DNA from: Runella zeae DSM 19591
Lineage (GTDB): Bacteria > Bacteroidota > Bacteroidia > Cytophagales > Spirosomataceae
Assembly: GCF_000423565.1 (NCBI RefSeq)
Contig: NZ_KE384037.1
Span: 62,001 to 126,000, forward strand
Length of the DNA: 64,000 nt
Reading direction: 5' to 3'
Shown: piece after piece, positions 49,393-59,384 of the stretch
How positions within the stretch are numbered: the first letter of the stretch is position 1
Layout of the letters: each line of letters starts with the position of its first letter
Program-made: the position numbers and the translations under genes
Notes under the pieces: generated by a model
Databases searched by the model: none
What the model saw: only the letters and a program-made list of their open reading frames with translations
Told to the model about the DNA's origin: nothing

Positions 49393-50805
49393 CTATTTAT
49401 CAAACCATTGTGGAGCATCGAGTGTCAAGCCGGAAGGGGTGTTGGGATTGGAGTTTACCTCCTCACTACGATACAGCAAACGGCGTATCAATCCCGCTAC
49501 AGGTGCGCCTGTGGGAGTAGTCATAGTGGGAATTTCCTGTCCTACGGCTCCCGAACGGCGATGCTGTACCCAACCTTCGATGGGGCGCATAAACAAATCC
49601 AAGTATTGTTGCTGGGCCAAAACCGTTTTGTAATTAGCAGTAGTAAGCACTGGTAAACCCGCCGCATAAGCATCAGCTTGGGCAGTGGGCACCCCAAAAG
49701 AAACCAATGATTCTTTCACACCCGCCCGCATTTTGGTAGTAGCGGCGTCGAACCCTCCCGGAGCGAAACCACGAGCGATGGCTTCAGCCTCAAACAAAAG
49801 CTGCTCTGAATACGAAAATGATACTTCCGGCAAATCAGCTTTGAGAAGGTTCATATTGACCAACGCCGATTTGGTAGTATAAGTCTCTACGGAATTGAGT
49901 GCAATAAATTCGTTGGCCGCCGCATCAGGGCCGGGCTGGAAAAAGTACGGAATACGCGGATCTTTGAGTGAAACCAATAAATCATAGACGGGTTTTGAAC
50001 AATACCAATCCGACTGCACACCTCCCCTAAAAATAGCAGTAAAAGAGAAGCGGGGATTTTGACGACCCGGCTGATTGAAATATTTATACAACATCGCATC
50101 GGCTGAGGAAGAAATCATGTTTCCGCCTGCTATCAGTTGCCCGATCGCCGCACCTTTGGAGGCATCAGCATCTACCATAGAAAACAAAATTCTCATTTTC
50201 AATGAATTAGCAAATTTTCTCCATTTTGCCATATCTCCGCCGTAATACAAGTCATTGGGAGCTACGATACCTTTGCTGTTGACATCAATCAGCCCAAGAG
50301 CTTCGTCAAGCATAGCCACACAGCCGTTCAATACGTCTTGTTGTTTGTCAAATTTCGGGAAATCTACTTTTCCCGTGGCAGCTTCTGTAAAAGGAATATC
50401 TCCCCAAAGTAAAGAGGTCTGGGCATAAGCAAACGCCATCAAAATCTTGCACTGAGCCACTGCATTTTTATTAACGGGTTGGCTACTTTGGGCAATATCT
50501 ACCGCCACATTAAGATTTTTGAGCACATCAGTGTAAGTACGCCCCCAAGCACTACGGATACGGGTTTGGTCATACTGCGCTTGCGACAATCCCCAACGCC
50601 CTCCCGAAGCCCACATTTGATTCATAAGGGCAACAGGCCAAGTAAGTTCGGCAACGCGCAAAAGCGAAAACTGCGTGGCGGCTCCCGAAAACAACAAAGC
50701 CGGGTCGACAGAAGTAGAGCGATTGGGATCGACATTGATGTCACTATCTTTGAAACAAGCCGTTGTTGAAAGTGCCAACAGAGCGACTATAATCAGCTTT
50801 TTCAT
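49393..50805 (-). CDS. SusD/RagB-like (SusD-like_2) substrate-binding lipoprotein
   Basis: 470 residues. Lipoprotein signal peptide with lipobox ending at Cys17 (ALSTTAC), followed by FKDSDINVDPNRSTSVDPAL. The helical TPR-like SusD fold is suggested by NLNVAVDIAQSSQPVNKNAV, AQTSLLWGDIPFTEAATGK and YYGGDMAKWRKFANSLKMRI, and the C-terminal WVQHRRSGAVGQEIPTM is typical of SusD-like_2 family members. It binds glycan or peptide substrates at the cell surface beside its SusC channel (next gene, 48-base gap). Confidence 0.92.
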   Translation of the reverse strand: MKKLIIVALLALSTTACFKDSDINVDPNRSTSVDPALLFSGAATQFSLLRVAELTWPVALMNQMWASGGRWGLSQAQYDQTRIRSAWGRTYTDVLKNLNVAVDIAQSSQPVNKNAVAQCKILMAFAYAQTSLLWGDIPFTEAATGKVDFPKFDKQQDVLNGCVAMLDEALGLIDVNSKGIVAPNDLYYGGDMAKWRKFANSLKMRILFSMVDADASKGAAIGQLIAGGNMISSSADAMLYKYFNQPGRQNPRFSFTAIFRGGVQSDWYCSKPVYDLLVSLKDPRIPYFFQPGPDAAANEFIALNSVETYTTKSALVNMNLLKADLPEVSFSYSEQLLFEAEAIARGFAPGGFDAATTKMRAGVKESLVSFGVPTAQADAYAAGLPVLTTANYKTVLAQQQYLDLFMRPIEGWVQHRRSGAVGQEIPTMTTPTGAPVAGLIRRLLYRSEEVNSNPNTPSGLTLDAPQWFDK

Positions 50806-50853
50806 ATGGATAATCGATTATGATAGTTCTAAAACAAAAATGAAAATGAAATG

Positions 50854-53800
50854 TTAGAATGTGAATCTTAAATTGCCTCCTATGGTACGGCTACTCGGAA
50901 TACTGCCCCTTTCTAAGCCTTCTCCGATGAGTCCTGTTCCTAAGACGTTTGCTTCGGGGTCAATATGTGGTACTTTAGAACTGATAATCCACAAATTACG
51001 ACCTTCCACTCCCAATGAAATATTTCCAAAAGGAGTCTTGCTAATCCAAGATTTGGGCAAATTGTAGGCAACTCTCACTTCGCGTAGCTTGGTATAAGAG
51101 CCGTCAAACACGTTGTTTTCGGGACTTACGGAATTGTCTAACTGACTCCAATACTGTTGTACGCTCGCCACGGGAGTGGTATTCGGACTAAAACTTCCGT
51201 CGGCATTACGAATTACGCCGGGGTCCACAAAAGGCGTGCGATTATTGACCGCCGTTTCGGCAGCCAATCCGCTTCCTCTTACGATACTCACCGTTTGGGA
51301 GTTAATCACGCCGCCTTTGCGTACATCTATCAAGAAGTTAAAATCAATCCCTTTATAAGAAAAAGAGTTGTTGATACCCAATGTCCAATCGGGATAAATC
51401 GACCCCAACACTTTACGTGGCCCTGGCGTACGCAAGCCTGTAGTAGGATTGATGATGATATTTCCTTGAGGATCTCTCAGCCATCCTACGCCTTGAATAC
51501 TAAAAGTCTCTCCCGGACGCGCTACGATAAATATCCCAAATCCATCCCCTGAGGTAGTGATAAATTCTGAAAGACCAGGCGCTAAAGACTCCACACGGTT
51601 GATATTACGATTGAAATTGAAGGCCGCATCCCAGCGCAATCCCGAACGGGTTTTGAGCGGGGTTACGGTTAGCATGGCTTCGAGACCTCGGTTCGAGATT
51701 TCGCCCACGTTGAGCCGACGCGCAGAGTAACCCGTAGTTTGCGGAACCGCAATCGAAATAATCTGGTCGTAATTAAGGGTTTTGTAATAAGTCATATCCA
51801 ACCCAATGCGTCCTCCCAAAAACTTCAATTCTGCCCCAAATTCATAAGAGGTTTGTTGCTGAGGTTTGAGATTGGTAGGAGGCAAGATGTTGGTCGCTCC
51901 AAATGCCGAAGCGCCTCCAATAGGATACAAGATATTGAAAGTATAAATGTCGCTTGCTTGTGTTAGCGGATTATACGTAAATGACAACTGATAAGGGTCT
52001 TCGTCCGAACCTACATTGGCGTAGTTGGCGCGGAGCTTGGCATAACTCAATATGTCGTTTTTGACAATCCCCAAATTAGGGAAAGCCTCGGTCAACACAA
52101 ACGAAACACTAGCCGATGGATAAAAATAAGAGTTGTTGTTGACAGGTAGCGTAGAAGACCAATCGTTTCGACCTGTTACGTTTAAGAACAAATAATTTTT
52201 GTAGTCAAAACTGAAGTCACCATATACCCCAAAGATTTCACGTCGACTAAAGAAATTGGAAGGTACATTAGATTGTGCATTAGCAAAAGTGTAAAGTTGG
52301 TCAATATTAAGCCCTTCAGACAACAACCGCGACCGACGAATGGTACGCTGATTGAACTGATGCCCTACGATTCCTTTGAAAGACCAGCTATCGGTTATTT
52401 TACGAGAAACTGTTCCCAAGATATCAGTCTGTAGCTCGCGTTCAAAAATGTCATTGGTTTCAAATTGACCATTCAAGCGCCCCCGTGTACCTTTGCGGGT
52501 TACAGAACGGCGATTTTCGGTAAAAAAATCGGTACCGACACGCCCCGTTACATTGAACCAAGGAGCTACGTCGTAGCTGAGGCTCGTTCCACCATAGACT
52601 CTATCTACTGAGTTAGAGAAACGATTGAACGTAGTTACAAAATAAGGATTATTTTGTACACCATTGAGGTCAATAGACCGTGCCAAGTCGCCCGTCCATC
52701 CTGCCGGAACAGCCTGAGTAGCGGGAGCAAAAAGATTGTTTTTCAGCTCATTAATATCTACCGTTACGGGTAGCCCTGCCAAAATCGTAGCGATGATGTT
52801 GGTGGTATTTGAACCTTGTTGGGGTCGCCCGTCGCTGGTGGTACGCACGTAGTTTACCCAAGCCCTTGAAGTAAGTTTATCCGTAATTTTCTTACCAGCA
52901 TTGATAGCAAAGGTATTTCGGTTGAGTTCCGACCCTGGCACTGTACCCGTTTGGCGAAGATTTGTATAACCAATCCGGTAGTCGCCTTGCTCAGTGGCAC
53001 CGTCAAGCGACACGCTGTTAATCATCGTATGCCCTGTTACAAAGAAGTTTTTCCAATTTTGTGGATAAGCTTGCAGGCTTTGAACAGTTTCACCTTTATA
53101 GTCTCTAACAGGCCCCGTAATACTCGAAATCTTAGGTCCCCAGCCGTTTCCTAGTTGGGGATTATAGACGCCTAAGTTACCTTGGGCGTACTCGGTTTGT
53201 AACTCAGGGACGCGCAAAACATTATCGGTACGATACGAAGAGTTGACGGTCACGTTCATTTTTTTTGCCCCTTCTTTACCTCTTTTTGTGGTAATCACAA
53301 TCACACCATTCCGCGCTCTCGAACCATACAAAGCTGATGCGGCAGCACCTTTCAGTACGGTCATGGTTTCGATATCGTCGGGGTTAAGGTCTCCAGCACG
53401 GTTTCCGACGTCAACGCCACCCGTTACGATGTCAGTTTCTGAATTGTTGAATGAAGAGTTTGAAATCGGCATCCCATCCACCACAAACAAAGGCTCACTA
53501 GAACTTGAAATCGAGTTGGCACCCCGAATCATGACCCGACTTGAGCCACCTACGGTGCCTGATTGTTGCGAAATCCGAACCCCCGCAATACGCCCTGCCA
53601 TGGAGTTGAGTAAGTTTGGGTCACGTGCTTTGACGAGTTCCGAACCTCCAATCGTCGATACCGCATAACCAAGTTCTTTCTTTTCCCGTACGATGGCGTT
53701 GGCCGTCACTACCACTTCATTGAGGTTTACCAAATCAGCTTCAAGCTGAATGTTCAGGGTTGTCTTGTTTCCAATTTCTACTTCGGCAGTTTTGTAGCCA

Positions 53801-54021
53801 ATAAACGAAAACACCAACGTTCCAGCTTTATCAGGTACCGTAATTTGATACGTTCCATCCACTTTGGTGGCTGTCCCTACATTGCTTCCTTTGAGCAACA
53901 CATTTACCCCCGGCACGGCCTCATTTTCGGGAGAGGTAACCTTACCCGAAATCGTCCTTGATTGACCCCAGCCTAGCAAGGACATACCAAGTGCTACTAA
54001 GAAAAGTAACAGTCTTTTCAT
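50854..54021 (-). CDS. SusC/RagA-type TonB-dependent outer-membrane transporter
   Basis: 1055 residues. Signal peptide ends near LLGWGQ. A carboxypeptidase-like regulatory domain (about 20-105; RTISGKVTSPENEAVPGVNV, LVFSFIGYKTAEVEIGNKT) precedes the plug domain (GYAVSTIGGSELVKARDPNL, GGSSRVMIRGANSISSSSEP, PEDIETMTVLKGAAASALYG with DDIETMTVLKGAAA) and a large barrel ending RTIGGNLRFTF. The SusC barrel is closed by its SusD lid and energised by TonB. It pairs with the SusD gene, with no ECF sigma or anti-sigma nearby on the same strand. The ligand is unknown. Confidence 0.95.
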   Translation of the reverse strand: MKRLLLFLVALGMSLLGWGQSRTISGKVTSPENEAVPGVNVLLKGSNVGTATKVDGTYQITVPDKAGTLVFSFIGYKTAEVEIGNKTTLNIQLEADLVNLNEVVVTANAIVREKKELGYAVSTIGGSELVKARDPNLLNSMAGRIAGVRISQQSGTVGGSSRVMIRGANSISSSSEPLFVVDGMPISNSSFNNSETDIVTGGVDVGNRAGDLNPDDIETMTVLKGAAASALYGSRARNGVIVITTKRGKEGAKKMNVTVNSSYRTDNVLRVPELQTEYAQGNLGVYNPQLGNGWGPKISSITGPVRDYKGETVQSLQAYPQNWKNFFVTGHTMINSVSLDGATEQGDYRIGYTNLRQTGTVPGSELNRNTFAINAGKKITDKLTSRAWVNYVRTTSDGRPQQGSNTTNIIATILAGLPVTVDINELKNNLFAPATQAVPAGWTGDLARSIDLNGVQNNPYFVTTFNRFSNSVDRVYGGTSLSYDVAPWFNVTGRVGTDFFTENRRSVTRKGTRGRLNGQFETNDIFERELQTDILGTVSRKITDSWSFKGIVGHQFNQRTIRRSRLLSEGLNIDQLYTFANAQSNVPSNFFSRREIFGVYGDFSFDYKNYLFLNVTGRNDWSSTLPVNNNSYFYPSASVSFVLTEAFPNLGIVKNDILSYAKLRANYANVGSDEDPYQLSFTYNPLTQASDIYTFNILYPIGGASAFGATNILPPTNLKPQQQTSYEFGAELKFLGGRIGLDMTYYKTLNYDQIISIAVPQTTGYSARRLNVGEISNRGLEAMLTVTPLKTRSGLRWDAAFNFNRNINRVESLAPGLSEFITTSGDGFGIFIVARPGETFSIQGVGWLRDPQGNIIINPTTGLRTPGPRKVLGSIYPDWTLGINNSFSYKGIDFNFLIDVRKGGVINSQTVSIVRGSGLAAETAVNNRTPFVDPGVIRNADGSFSPNTTPVASVQQYWSQLDNSVSPENNVFDGSYTKLREVRVAYNLPKSWISKTPFGNISLGVEGRNLWIISSKVPHIDPEANVLGTGLIGEGLERGSIPSSRTIGGNLRFTF

Positions 54022-54105
54022 AAAAAATTTGATGTTTGTTTGTTAGTGAAAGAAAATAGTATCCTAATAATGGGGGATAAGTCGGGGTACTAGGATAAAT
54101 AAAGA

Positions 54106-54708
54106 CTATTTTACGCGCCGTGCCGATTTAATAATGACAGGCTCTTTGAGGAGTTGCATGGGGTTTGAATAGGCATTGGTGGGGCCGTCTTGGCCGGTGA
54201 CTCCTTGCTGAATCTTTTTGACTACCTCCATTCCTTTGATGACTTTGCCAAAAGCAGCAAAACCTTGCCCGTCTGGATTTCGTTTTCCTCCAAAATCAAG
54301 TTCGGGCTGGGCATTGATACAAATAAAAAACTCGGAAGCTCCACTTTCTGGCTTACCTCGCGCCATCGAAATCGCGCCATCTACGTGCAAAATGCCCGTT
54401 TTGTTAGTAGTTTCTTGGGGAATTGGGGGCAGCATTTTGGTAGAATCATTTTGAAGTCCCCCTTGAATCACTTCTATTTTTACTGGGCTAGTGGCCTGAT
54501 TATCCATCCTTACCACCCGATAAAACTTTGCGCCGTCGTAGCGTTTTTCATCTACATAGCGTAAAAAATTGGCCACCGTCAGAGGTGCTTTTTCAGCATA
54601 TAACTCCACGATGATGTTGCCTTTTGTAGTACTAATCTTAACTTTTTGAGCAAATGAAACGAATGTAATTGCTACCAAAAAGCATACTGCGAGTAAAGTG
54701 TTTTTCAT
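54106..54708 (-). CDS. Exported cyclophilin-type peptidyl-prolyl isomerase
   Basis: 200 residues. Signal peptide to about residue 20 (FVSFAQ). Cyclophilin domain: STTKGNIIVELYAEKAPLTV, NFLRYVDEKRYDGAKFYRVV, VDGAISMARGKPESGASEFF, DFGGKRNPDGQGFAAFGKVI. The Phe of the SEFF motif and the arginine of FYRVV are the usual active-site residues. Periplasmic folding helper; it sits between SusC and the FAD oxidoreductase on the same strand and may assist envelope protein folding. Confidence 0.92.
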   Translation of the reverse strand: MKNTLLAVCFLVAITFVSFAQKVKISTTKGNIIVELYAEKAPLTVANFLRYVDEKRYDGAKFYRVVRMDNQATSPVKIEVIQGGLQNDSTKMLPPIPQETTNKTGILHVDGAISMARGKPESGASEFFICINAQPELDFGGKRNPDGQGFAAFGKVIKGMEVVKKIQQGVTGQDGPTNAYSNPMQLLKEPVIIKSARRVK

Positions 54709-54720
54709 ATGAAGTTTTTA

Positions 54721-54782
54721 TAGCGGCTGAATGCTTGACCAATGTAACATTTAATTAACATTAAGTCAAGCACTTACCGCTA
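54721..54782. other. Long interrupted hairpin upstream of the cyclophilin gene
   Basis: TAGCGG-ctgaa-TGCTTGAC (54721-54739) pairs with GTCAAGCA-ctta-CCGCTA (54765-54782), and AATGT/ACATT pair inside. It lies between the FAD gene's 3' end and the cyclophilin's 5' end (both minus), so it may be a terminator-like or attenuating structure. Confidence 0.45.
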
Positions 54783-54833
54783 AAACTCCAAAAATTTAAA
54801 AATGTATTTGAAATAATGCAAATATTTTACAAA

Positions 54834-57149
54834 CTATGCTTCATAGCACCTTACTTCAAACAAGGAGGCAGGCACATGTACCGAAGGATGAGCCAAAACA
54901 ATCGTAAGGGATTGCGTCGTGATGGTATGCTCAAAAATGATAATGCGCTGACTCTGGTGATTATCCTTGATTTCGGCAATCATTTGCTGCTGGTCGTTGA
55001 GAATTTTTACGGTTTTTACGCAAAAAGGCATCTCATTTTCGGGATGTGACATGAGTACGGTTTCCATCGGATGGTCAAAGTCAGTATCAAAGTGCAAAAC
55101 TATTTTTTTGATGGACTGCGGTTCTGACCATTGTAGCGTTAGTTGGGGCTGCGTATCCTCATAATCTGCCACCCAAGCGTTGGGGCGATGAGTGGGTCGC
55201 TGAAGACCATTGCGTACTTCTTGAGCACCAAATACTGCTAGTGAAGGCTCGAATTTGAGAGCTAGATTTTTACCAGCCGGACGGCGCTGCGGACACCAAA
55301 ACTCAAAGGTATCAACGCCAATATCGTCGATAGGGGCTTGTTTGCCATAATTAGAAACTGCTTTGTTAACAAGATTAAAAACAGACAATAGCCCCGTAAT
55401 TCGTTGGTTTGAATACTGGAGCTTTACCTTTTCATTCTTGTGTATTGTCAAAAAAGCATAGCTTGGAGTAGCACCTGTAACAAGTGCGTGTTTTGACAAA
55501 TCAAAAACCAAATGGATACAATTACGCCCTTTTTGTAAGGAAATCGTTTGTATTTCAAGTACCACATCGGGCGTATGATTGTCCGTTTTACTCGATACCC
55601 GAAGTTCTATTTGTAGGTCGGTAGACTCATCGGCATAAGGATGAAAAATTACTTTAAAAGGATTTTGGAGAGCCTCCGCAGCGAGAGGAAACATTTGAGC
55701 TACCGAAAACTCCATCGGTTGCGGCTCCCCCGACGGCATCAGCTCTTCTAAAACAAGCTCACTACTTGCGCTAATCTCTGCTTTTTGAACCAAATCTTGG
55801 TCGTCTTCCAAACGCAAATTTGGAATATGCTGCCCCGTTTTGAGGAGTTCTTTTTGTAAAGCAACAATGTGCTCTTTTTCGGACAACTGCCTTGGGAGAA
55901 GCCCTTTTTCGATGCACAGCTTGGCGGCCATTCCTACGGCTTGCCCTCCGTGGGCGCTCGTGGCCATCACACGCGATGAGCCAAAAGCTACGTGGCTCGC
56001 CGAAATGATACGCCCTGCAATGAAAAGATTGTTGACATTTTTTGAATAAAAACACCGATACGGAATGCCATAAATCCCTTTGCTGTGCCATTGATTGCAG
56101 CTCGATTGCCCGATTTCTGAAAAGACACCATCAGCGGGATGCAGATCAATAGACCATCCACCAAAAGCTACATCATCATAATGCGCGCGTTGCTCTACGA
56201 CATCCTGCTGAATCAACATATAATCTCCCTCAAACCGCCGACTTTCGCGCTTGCCTGGAATATGCCCCACCCATTCCAAAGTCAGGGTTTCGGCCTCGGG
56301 AAAATTTCCCGAATTTTTGATATAATTCCACACTCCATACACTACTTTCCACAATTCCCATTTAATGGCTTCTGTATCGTGAACAGTATCTAATCGCCCC
56401 CCATACTCAATCCACCAAAGCCTACAGCCAAATTCGTTGGTATTGAATGACCTAAACTTAGGCACTTTTTGGGTGACATCATGCGCAAAACTTGGAGCTA
56501 CAAACTTTATGGGTTTGCCTACATCTTTGGAATAAAAATAAAGACTATGCCCCAACAACTCTCCATACTCTTTGGCAGGAGCGAATTTCTCCCCAAATTC
56601 TTCTTTCGATTCAGCGCCCATCCTAAAAGCCGCCCCTGCCAAAAAACCTACGATACCATCGCCCGAAGCATCACAAAACAAAGGTGCCACTAGTTCGTAT
56701 TGGGTGGAATTTTGCGAACAAAAAGCATATACTTTTGCGATGGTATCGGCTTCAGATTTCTCCAAATCATAGACCGAGGTATTGAGCAAAAGGGTGATGT
56801 TCGGCTCACTCACCACTTTTTCTAATAAAATCGTATCAAAAATCAGCGGGTTGCTGTCGGGGTTGCGGTACATATTTTCGACCAACAATTCGTCAATCAC
56901 TCCCCCTTCACGCGCCCAACGGTTGTTGTTGCCCATGTGGGAGGTGGCACCTAGCACCCACAGCCGCACTTCGCTCGAAGAGTTGCCCCCCAATACAGGA
57001 CGGTCGGTAACTAATACCACTTTGATGCCTGCTCTTGCTGCCGTAATTGCTCCGCAAAGGCCCGCCAATCCGCCACCTACGACCACCAAATCAGAAGTAT
57101 AAAACACATTTTTGGGGGCTCTTTTTTCTGTCACTTCTCCTTTAATCAT
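54834..57149 (-). CDS. FAD-dependent oxidoreductase (FAD_oxidored family)
   Basis: 771 residues. Rossmann FAD-binding motif at residues 20-45 (DLVVVGGGLAGLCGAITAAR), then APLFCDASGDGIVGFLAGAA and the second FAD-contact region ARVMATSAHGGQAVGMAAK-like (SSRVMATSAHGGQAVGMAAK). The C-terminal 200 residues look like a carbohydrate-binding or discoidin-like domain (IKKIVLHFDTDFDHPMETVL). The family is found beside carbohydrate genes and is often called xanthan-lyase-associated, but reaction and substrate are not established. No signal peptide, so a cytoplasmic or peripheral location is likely. Confidence 0.87.
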   Translation of the reverse strand: MIKGEVTEKRAPKNVFYTSDLVVVGGGLAGLCGAITAARAGIKVVLVTDRPVLGGNSSSEVRLWVLGATSHMGNNNRWAREGGVIDELLVENMYRNPDSNPLIFDTILLEKVVSEPNITLLLNTSVYDLEKSEADTIAKVYAFCSQNSTQYELVAPLFCDASGDGIVGFLAGAAFRMGAESKEEFGEKFAPAKEYGELLGHSLYFYSKDVGKPIKFVAPSFAHDVTQKVPKFRSFNTNEFGCRLWWIEYGGRLDTVHDTEAIKWELWKVVYGVWNYIKNSGNFPEAETLTLEWVGHIPGKRESRRFEGDYMLIQQDVVEQRAHYDDVAFGGWSIDLHPADGVFSEIGQSSCNQWHSKGIYGIPYRCFYSKNVNNLFIAGRIISASHVAFGSSRVMATSAHGGQAVGMAAKLCIEKGLLPRQLSEKEHIVALQKELLKTGQHIPNLRLEDDQDLVQKAEISASSELVLEELMPSGEPQPMEFSVAQMFPLAAEALQNPFKVIFHPYADESTDLQIELRVSSKTDNHTPDVVLEIQTISLQKGRNCIHLVFDLSKHALVTGATPSYAFLTIHKNEKVKLQYSNQRITGLLSVFNLVNKAVSNYGKQAPIDDIGVDTFEFWCPQRRPAGKNLALKFEPSLAVFGAQEVRNGLQRPTHRPNAWVADYEDTQPQLTLQWSEPQSIKKIVLHFDTDFDHPMETVLMSHPENEMPFCVKTVKILNDQQQMIAEIKDNHQSQRIIIFEHTITTQSLTIVLAHPSVHVPASLFEVRCYEA

Positions 57150-57206
57150 TGTATTTTTTCAAAAAGATTCTTTCTAATCGTCCTGCTTTATGACAAGTAT
57201 TTATCA

Positions 57207-59216
57207 CTATTTCAAATCAAACTGCTGGGTCAAGACCGAAAAACCAGTGGGTTTTAGAATCTCTAACTCCGCGTTTTTTTCAAATCCCCTAACGGGTAAG
57301 TTGATTTCTACGCTTTGGCCTGGCTCTAAATCAGGAATAGCCCAAGTGTTGTCGCCGCTTTTTAGGCGATATTTCTTGATAGCATAAGCCGGAAAATCAC
57401 TTCTCACTTTTACTCTTACTCTTAATTGATGAATCCCCTGAGACCCTACTTCAAACCCTACTTTCTCTAAAGTTACGGACGACATTTCGCGGCGATGTGC
57501 GCCGTAAAGTGGGCGTTTGTTGCGTTCAGGCCCTACCAATCCCCACGGACGATAGCCGTTAGGGTTGGTACCTACGTGCCGACTTTGATAATCGTTGAAC
57601 GACCACCACGAAGCACCCACGATGTACGGACGTTTGCGAATCTCGGCCATGACATTTTCCAAATGACTTACTTGACCTGCTTCGCCCGTGGGCGTATCGG
57701 CGCGCAGCCCCCATTCGCTTACTAAAATAGGCTTGTCGGGATACAAAGCGTGGATATGGTCAAATGCTTTGGCATGGTTTCCGTAGGTATTGGTCGATAC
57801 AAAATCACAGTATTGGGTGGCTTCGTCTTCGGGCTTGGCAGGCAGAATATTGAGACGCATCGTCGCAAATGTATACAGGCGGGTAGCATCAAGGGTACGA
57901 CCATATACCATCATATCTTTGGTCCAGCGCTGTCCTGAAGGCGTTTCTGACAAATATTCGTTACCTACACTATACGCTATTACACTTGGGTGATTCCAGT
58001 CGCGCTCGACCATTTCTCTAAACTGATGCTGAAACTTAGTCCGAATGGTATCATTGTCCATTTGACGAGGCGTAAGCTGCCAATTGCCCGCTTCGGTGAT
58101 GATAAGCATGCCGTAACGATCTGCTAAGTCGTAAAATGCTTCGCTAGGGGTGTAATGGGTAAGTCGATGAAATTCCATCCCCGCTTCTTTCATCAGGCGA
58201 AAATCTTTTTCAATCAACCAGTCGGGTTCCAATGACCCTAAACCGGGATAATCTACTACCCGATTTCCACCCGCTAAGCGTAATGGCTGCCCATTGAGCA
58301 GGAGTTTTGCATTCTGAACCTCCACTTTACGTATTCCAAAATTCGTCGAAAGGGTATCGCCATTGACTGTTGCTTGGAGTTTGTATAGATTAGGTTCATC
58401 CAAATTCCATAGTTTTGTTTCGGTAGATTTCAATGAAGTCTCGGCTTCTAAAATCGCCGTTTGGCCTGCCGATACAGCAGCTGTGGTGTTTTTCCAAGTC
58501 AATTTTAAAGGCTGATTTTCCCACCAAATCACCGTCGTCAATTTAGGAGACGTGGTTTGCTTGGAAGCATTACGCACGCGTGCTTTAACCTTCACGGTGG
58601 CAGTGCCTTTCGCCAAATCAGGTGTGGACTCTACTTTTATATTTTCCAGGTAAACCTCTGGCTCTACTGTCAAATACAAGGGACGAATCAGCCCACCATA
58701 ATTAATCCAGCCAGGGAAGGCATCGTTGGCATTGCCATAATCTTTAGAACCTGGAATAGTTCCTGTTTGCCATGTATCATTATTGACCGATATCGCCAAC
58801 ACATTCTCTCCCGCTTTTAAATAATCCGTTATATCAAAATGAAACGGCGTATAGCCACCTTCGTGGGTTCCCACTTTTTGGTTGTTGAGCCATATAGAAG
58901 TTAGATAATAAGATGCATCAAAGTGTAAAATCACACGTTTACCTGATGCAACTTGCCACGGGAAAGTACGTCGATACCACACTGTGCCCGTATAAAATTG
59001 ATAGCGAGGGTCCACTGAAAAACAATGCGGCACCGTGACCTTATCCCAACCACTTACATTATAATCTTCCTTAAACCATCCGCGCATTGCTCCCATTTCG
59101 CGCGTATCCATCGCAAAAGCCCATTGGCCGTGCAAAGGAATAGCGTCGGTTTGGCGGATTGAGAATTGAGCCAAAGCAGAGAAGGACAATAAAAAAAATA
59201 AACTTGTTAGCTTCAT
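57207..59216 (-). CDS. Glycoside hydrolase family 2 (beta-galactosidase/glucuronidase type), exported
   Basis: 669 residues from ATG 59216, which gives signal peptide MKLTSLFFLLSFSALAQ. The sugar-binding domain (about 35-190; LHGQWAFAMDTREMGAMRGW, VWLNNQKVGTHEGGYTPFHF-type motifs), an Ig-like domain (about 195-290) and the TIM-barrel with acid/base Glu near residue 420 (YSVGNEYLSE) and nucleophile Glu near residue 501 (ILVSEWGLRADT) are all intact. Likely acts on beta-galactosides, beta-glucuronides or similar in the periplasm. It is between the FAD oxidoreductase and symporter genes, which suggests a shared sugar substrate. Confidence 0.93.
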   Translation of the reverse strand: MKLTSLFFLLSFSALAQFSIRQTDAIPLHGQWAFAMDTREMGAMRGWFKEDYNVSGWDKVTVPHCFSVDPRYQFYTGTVWYRRTFPWQVASGKRVILHFDASYYLTSIWLNNQKVGTHEGGYTPFHFDITDYLKAGENVLAISVNNDTWQTGTIPGSKDYGNANDAFPGWINYGGLIRPLYLTVEPEVYLENIKVESTPDLAKGTATVKVKARVRNASKQTTSPKLTTVIWWENQPLKLTWKNTTAAVSAGQTAILEAETSLKSTETKLWNLDEPNLYKLQATVNGDTLSTNFGIRKVEVQNAKLLLNGQPLRLAGGNRVVDYPGLGSLEPDWLIEKDFRLMKEAGMEFHRLTHYTPSEAFYDLADRYGMLIITEAGNWQLTPRQMDNDTIRTKFQHQFREMVERDWNHPSVIAYSVGNEYLSETPSGQRWTKDMMVYGRTLDATRLYTFATMRLNILPAKPEDEATQYCDFVSTNTYGNHAKAFDHIHALYPDKPILVSEWGLRADTPTGEAGQVSHLENVMAEIRKRPYIVGASWWSFNDYQSRHVGTNPNGYRPWGLVGPERNKRPLYGAHRREMSSVTLEKVGFEVGSQGIHQLRVRVKVRSDFPAYAIKKYRLKSGDNTWAIPDLEPGQSVEINLPVRGFEKNAELEILKPTGFSVLTQQFDLK

Positions 59217-59234
59217 GTGTGATATGTGTTGGTT

Positions 59235-59384
59235 GTCAGGGCTAAAGCCCATTCATTTTCGTTCATTTGTATCCCCCCAGGCCAAAGCCGTGAAGGGCAG
59301 AGGAATACCTCCCGATTTTTCTAACCACGTCCTTTAGGTCGTGGCAGAGGCGAAGTAACCCAATATTAGGGCTTTAGCCCTGAC
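59235..59384. mobile_element. MITE-like element with 16-bp terminal inverted repeats
   Basis: GTCAGGGCTAAAGCCC (59235-59250) and its exact reverse complement GGGCTTTAGCCCTGAC (59369-59384) bracket about 118 bases. The interior contains a palindrome-like CCACGTCCTTTAGGTCGTGG (59322-59344) and no ORF. The right repeat supplies the stop codon and last residues of the symporter. A REP or IS200/IS605-derived non-autonomous element is the likely class; no transposase is nearby and target-site duplication was not clear. Confidence 0.65.
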
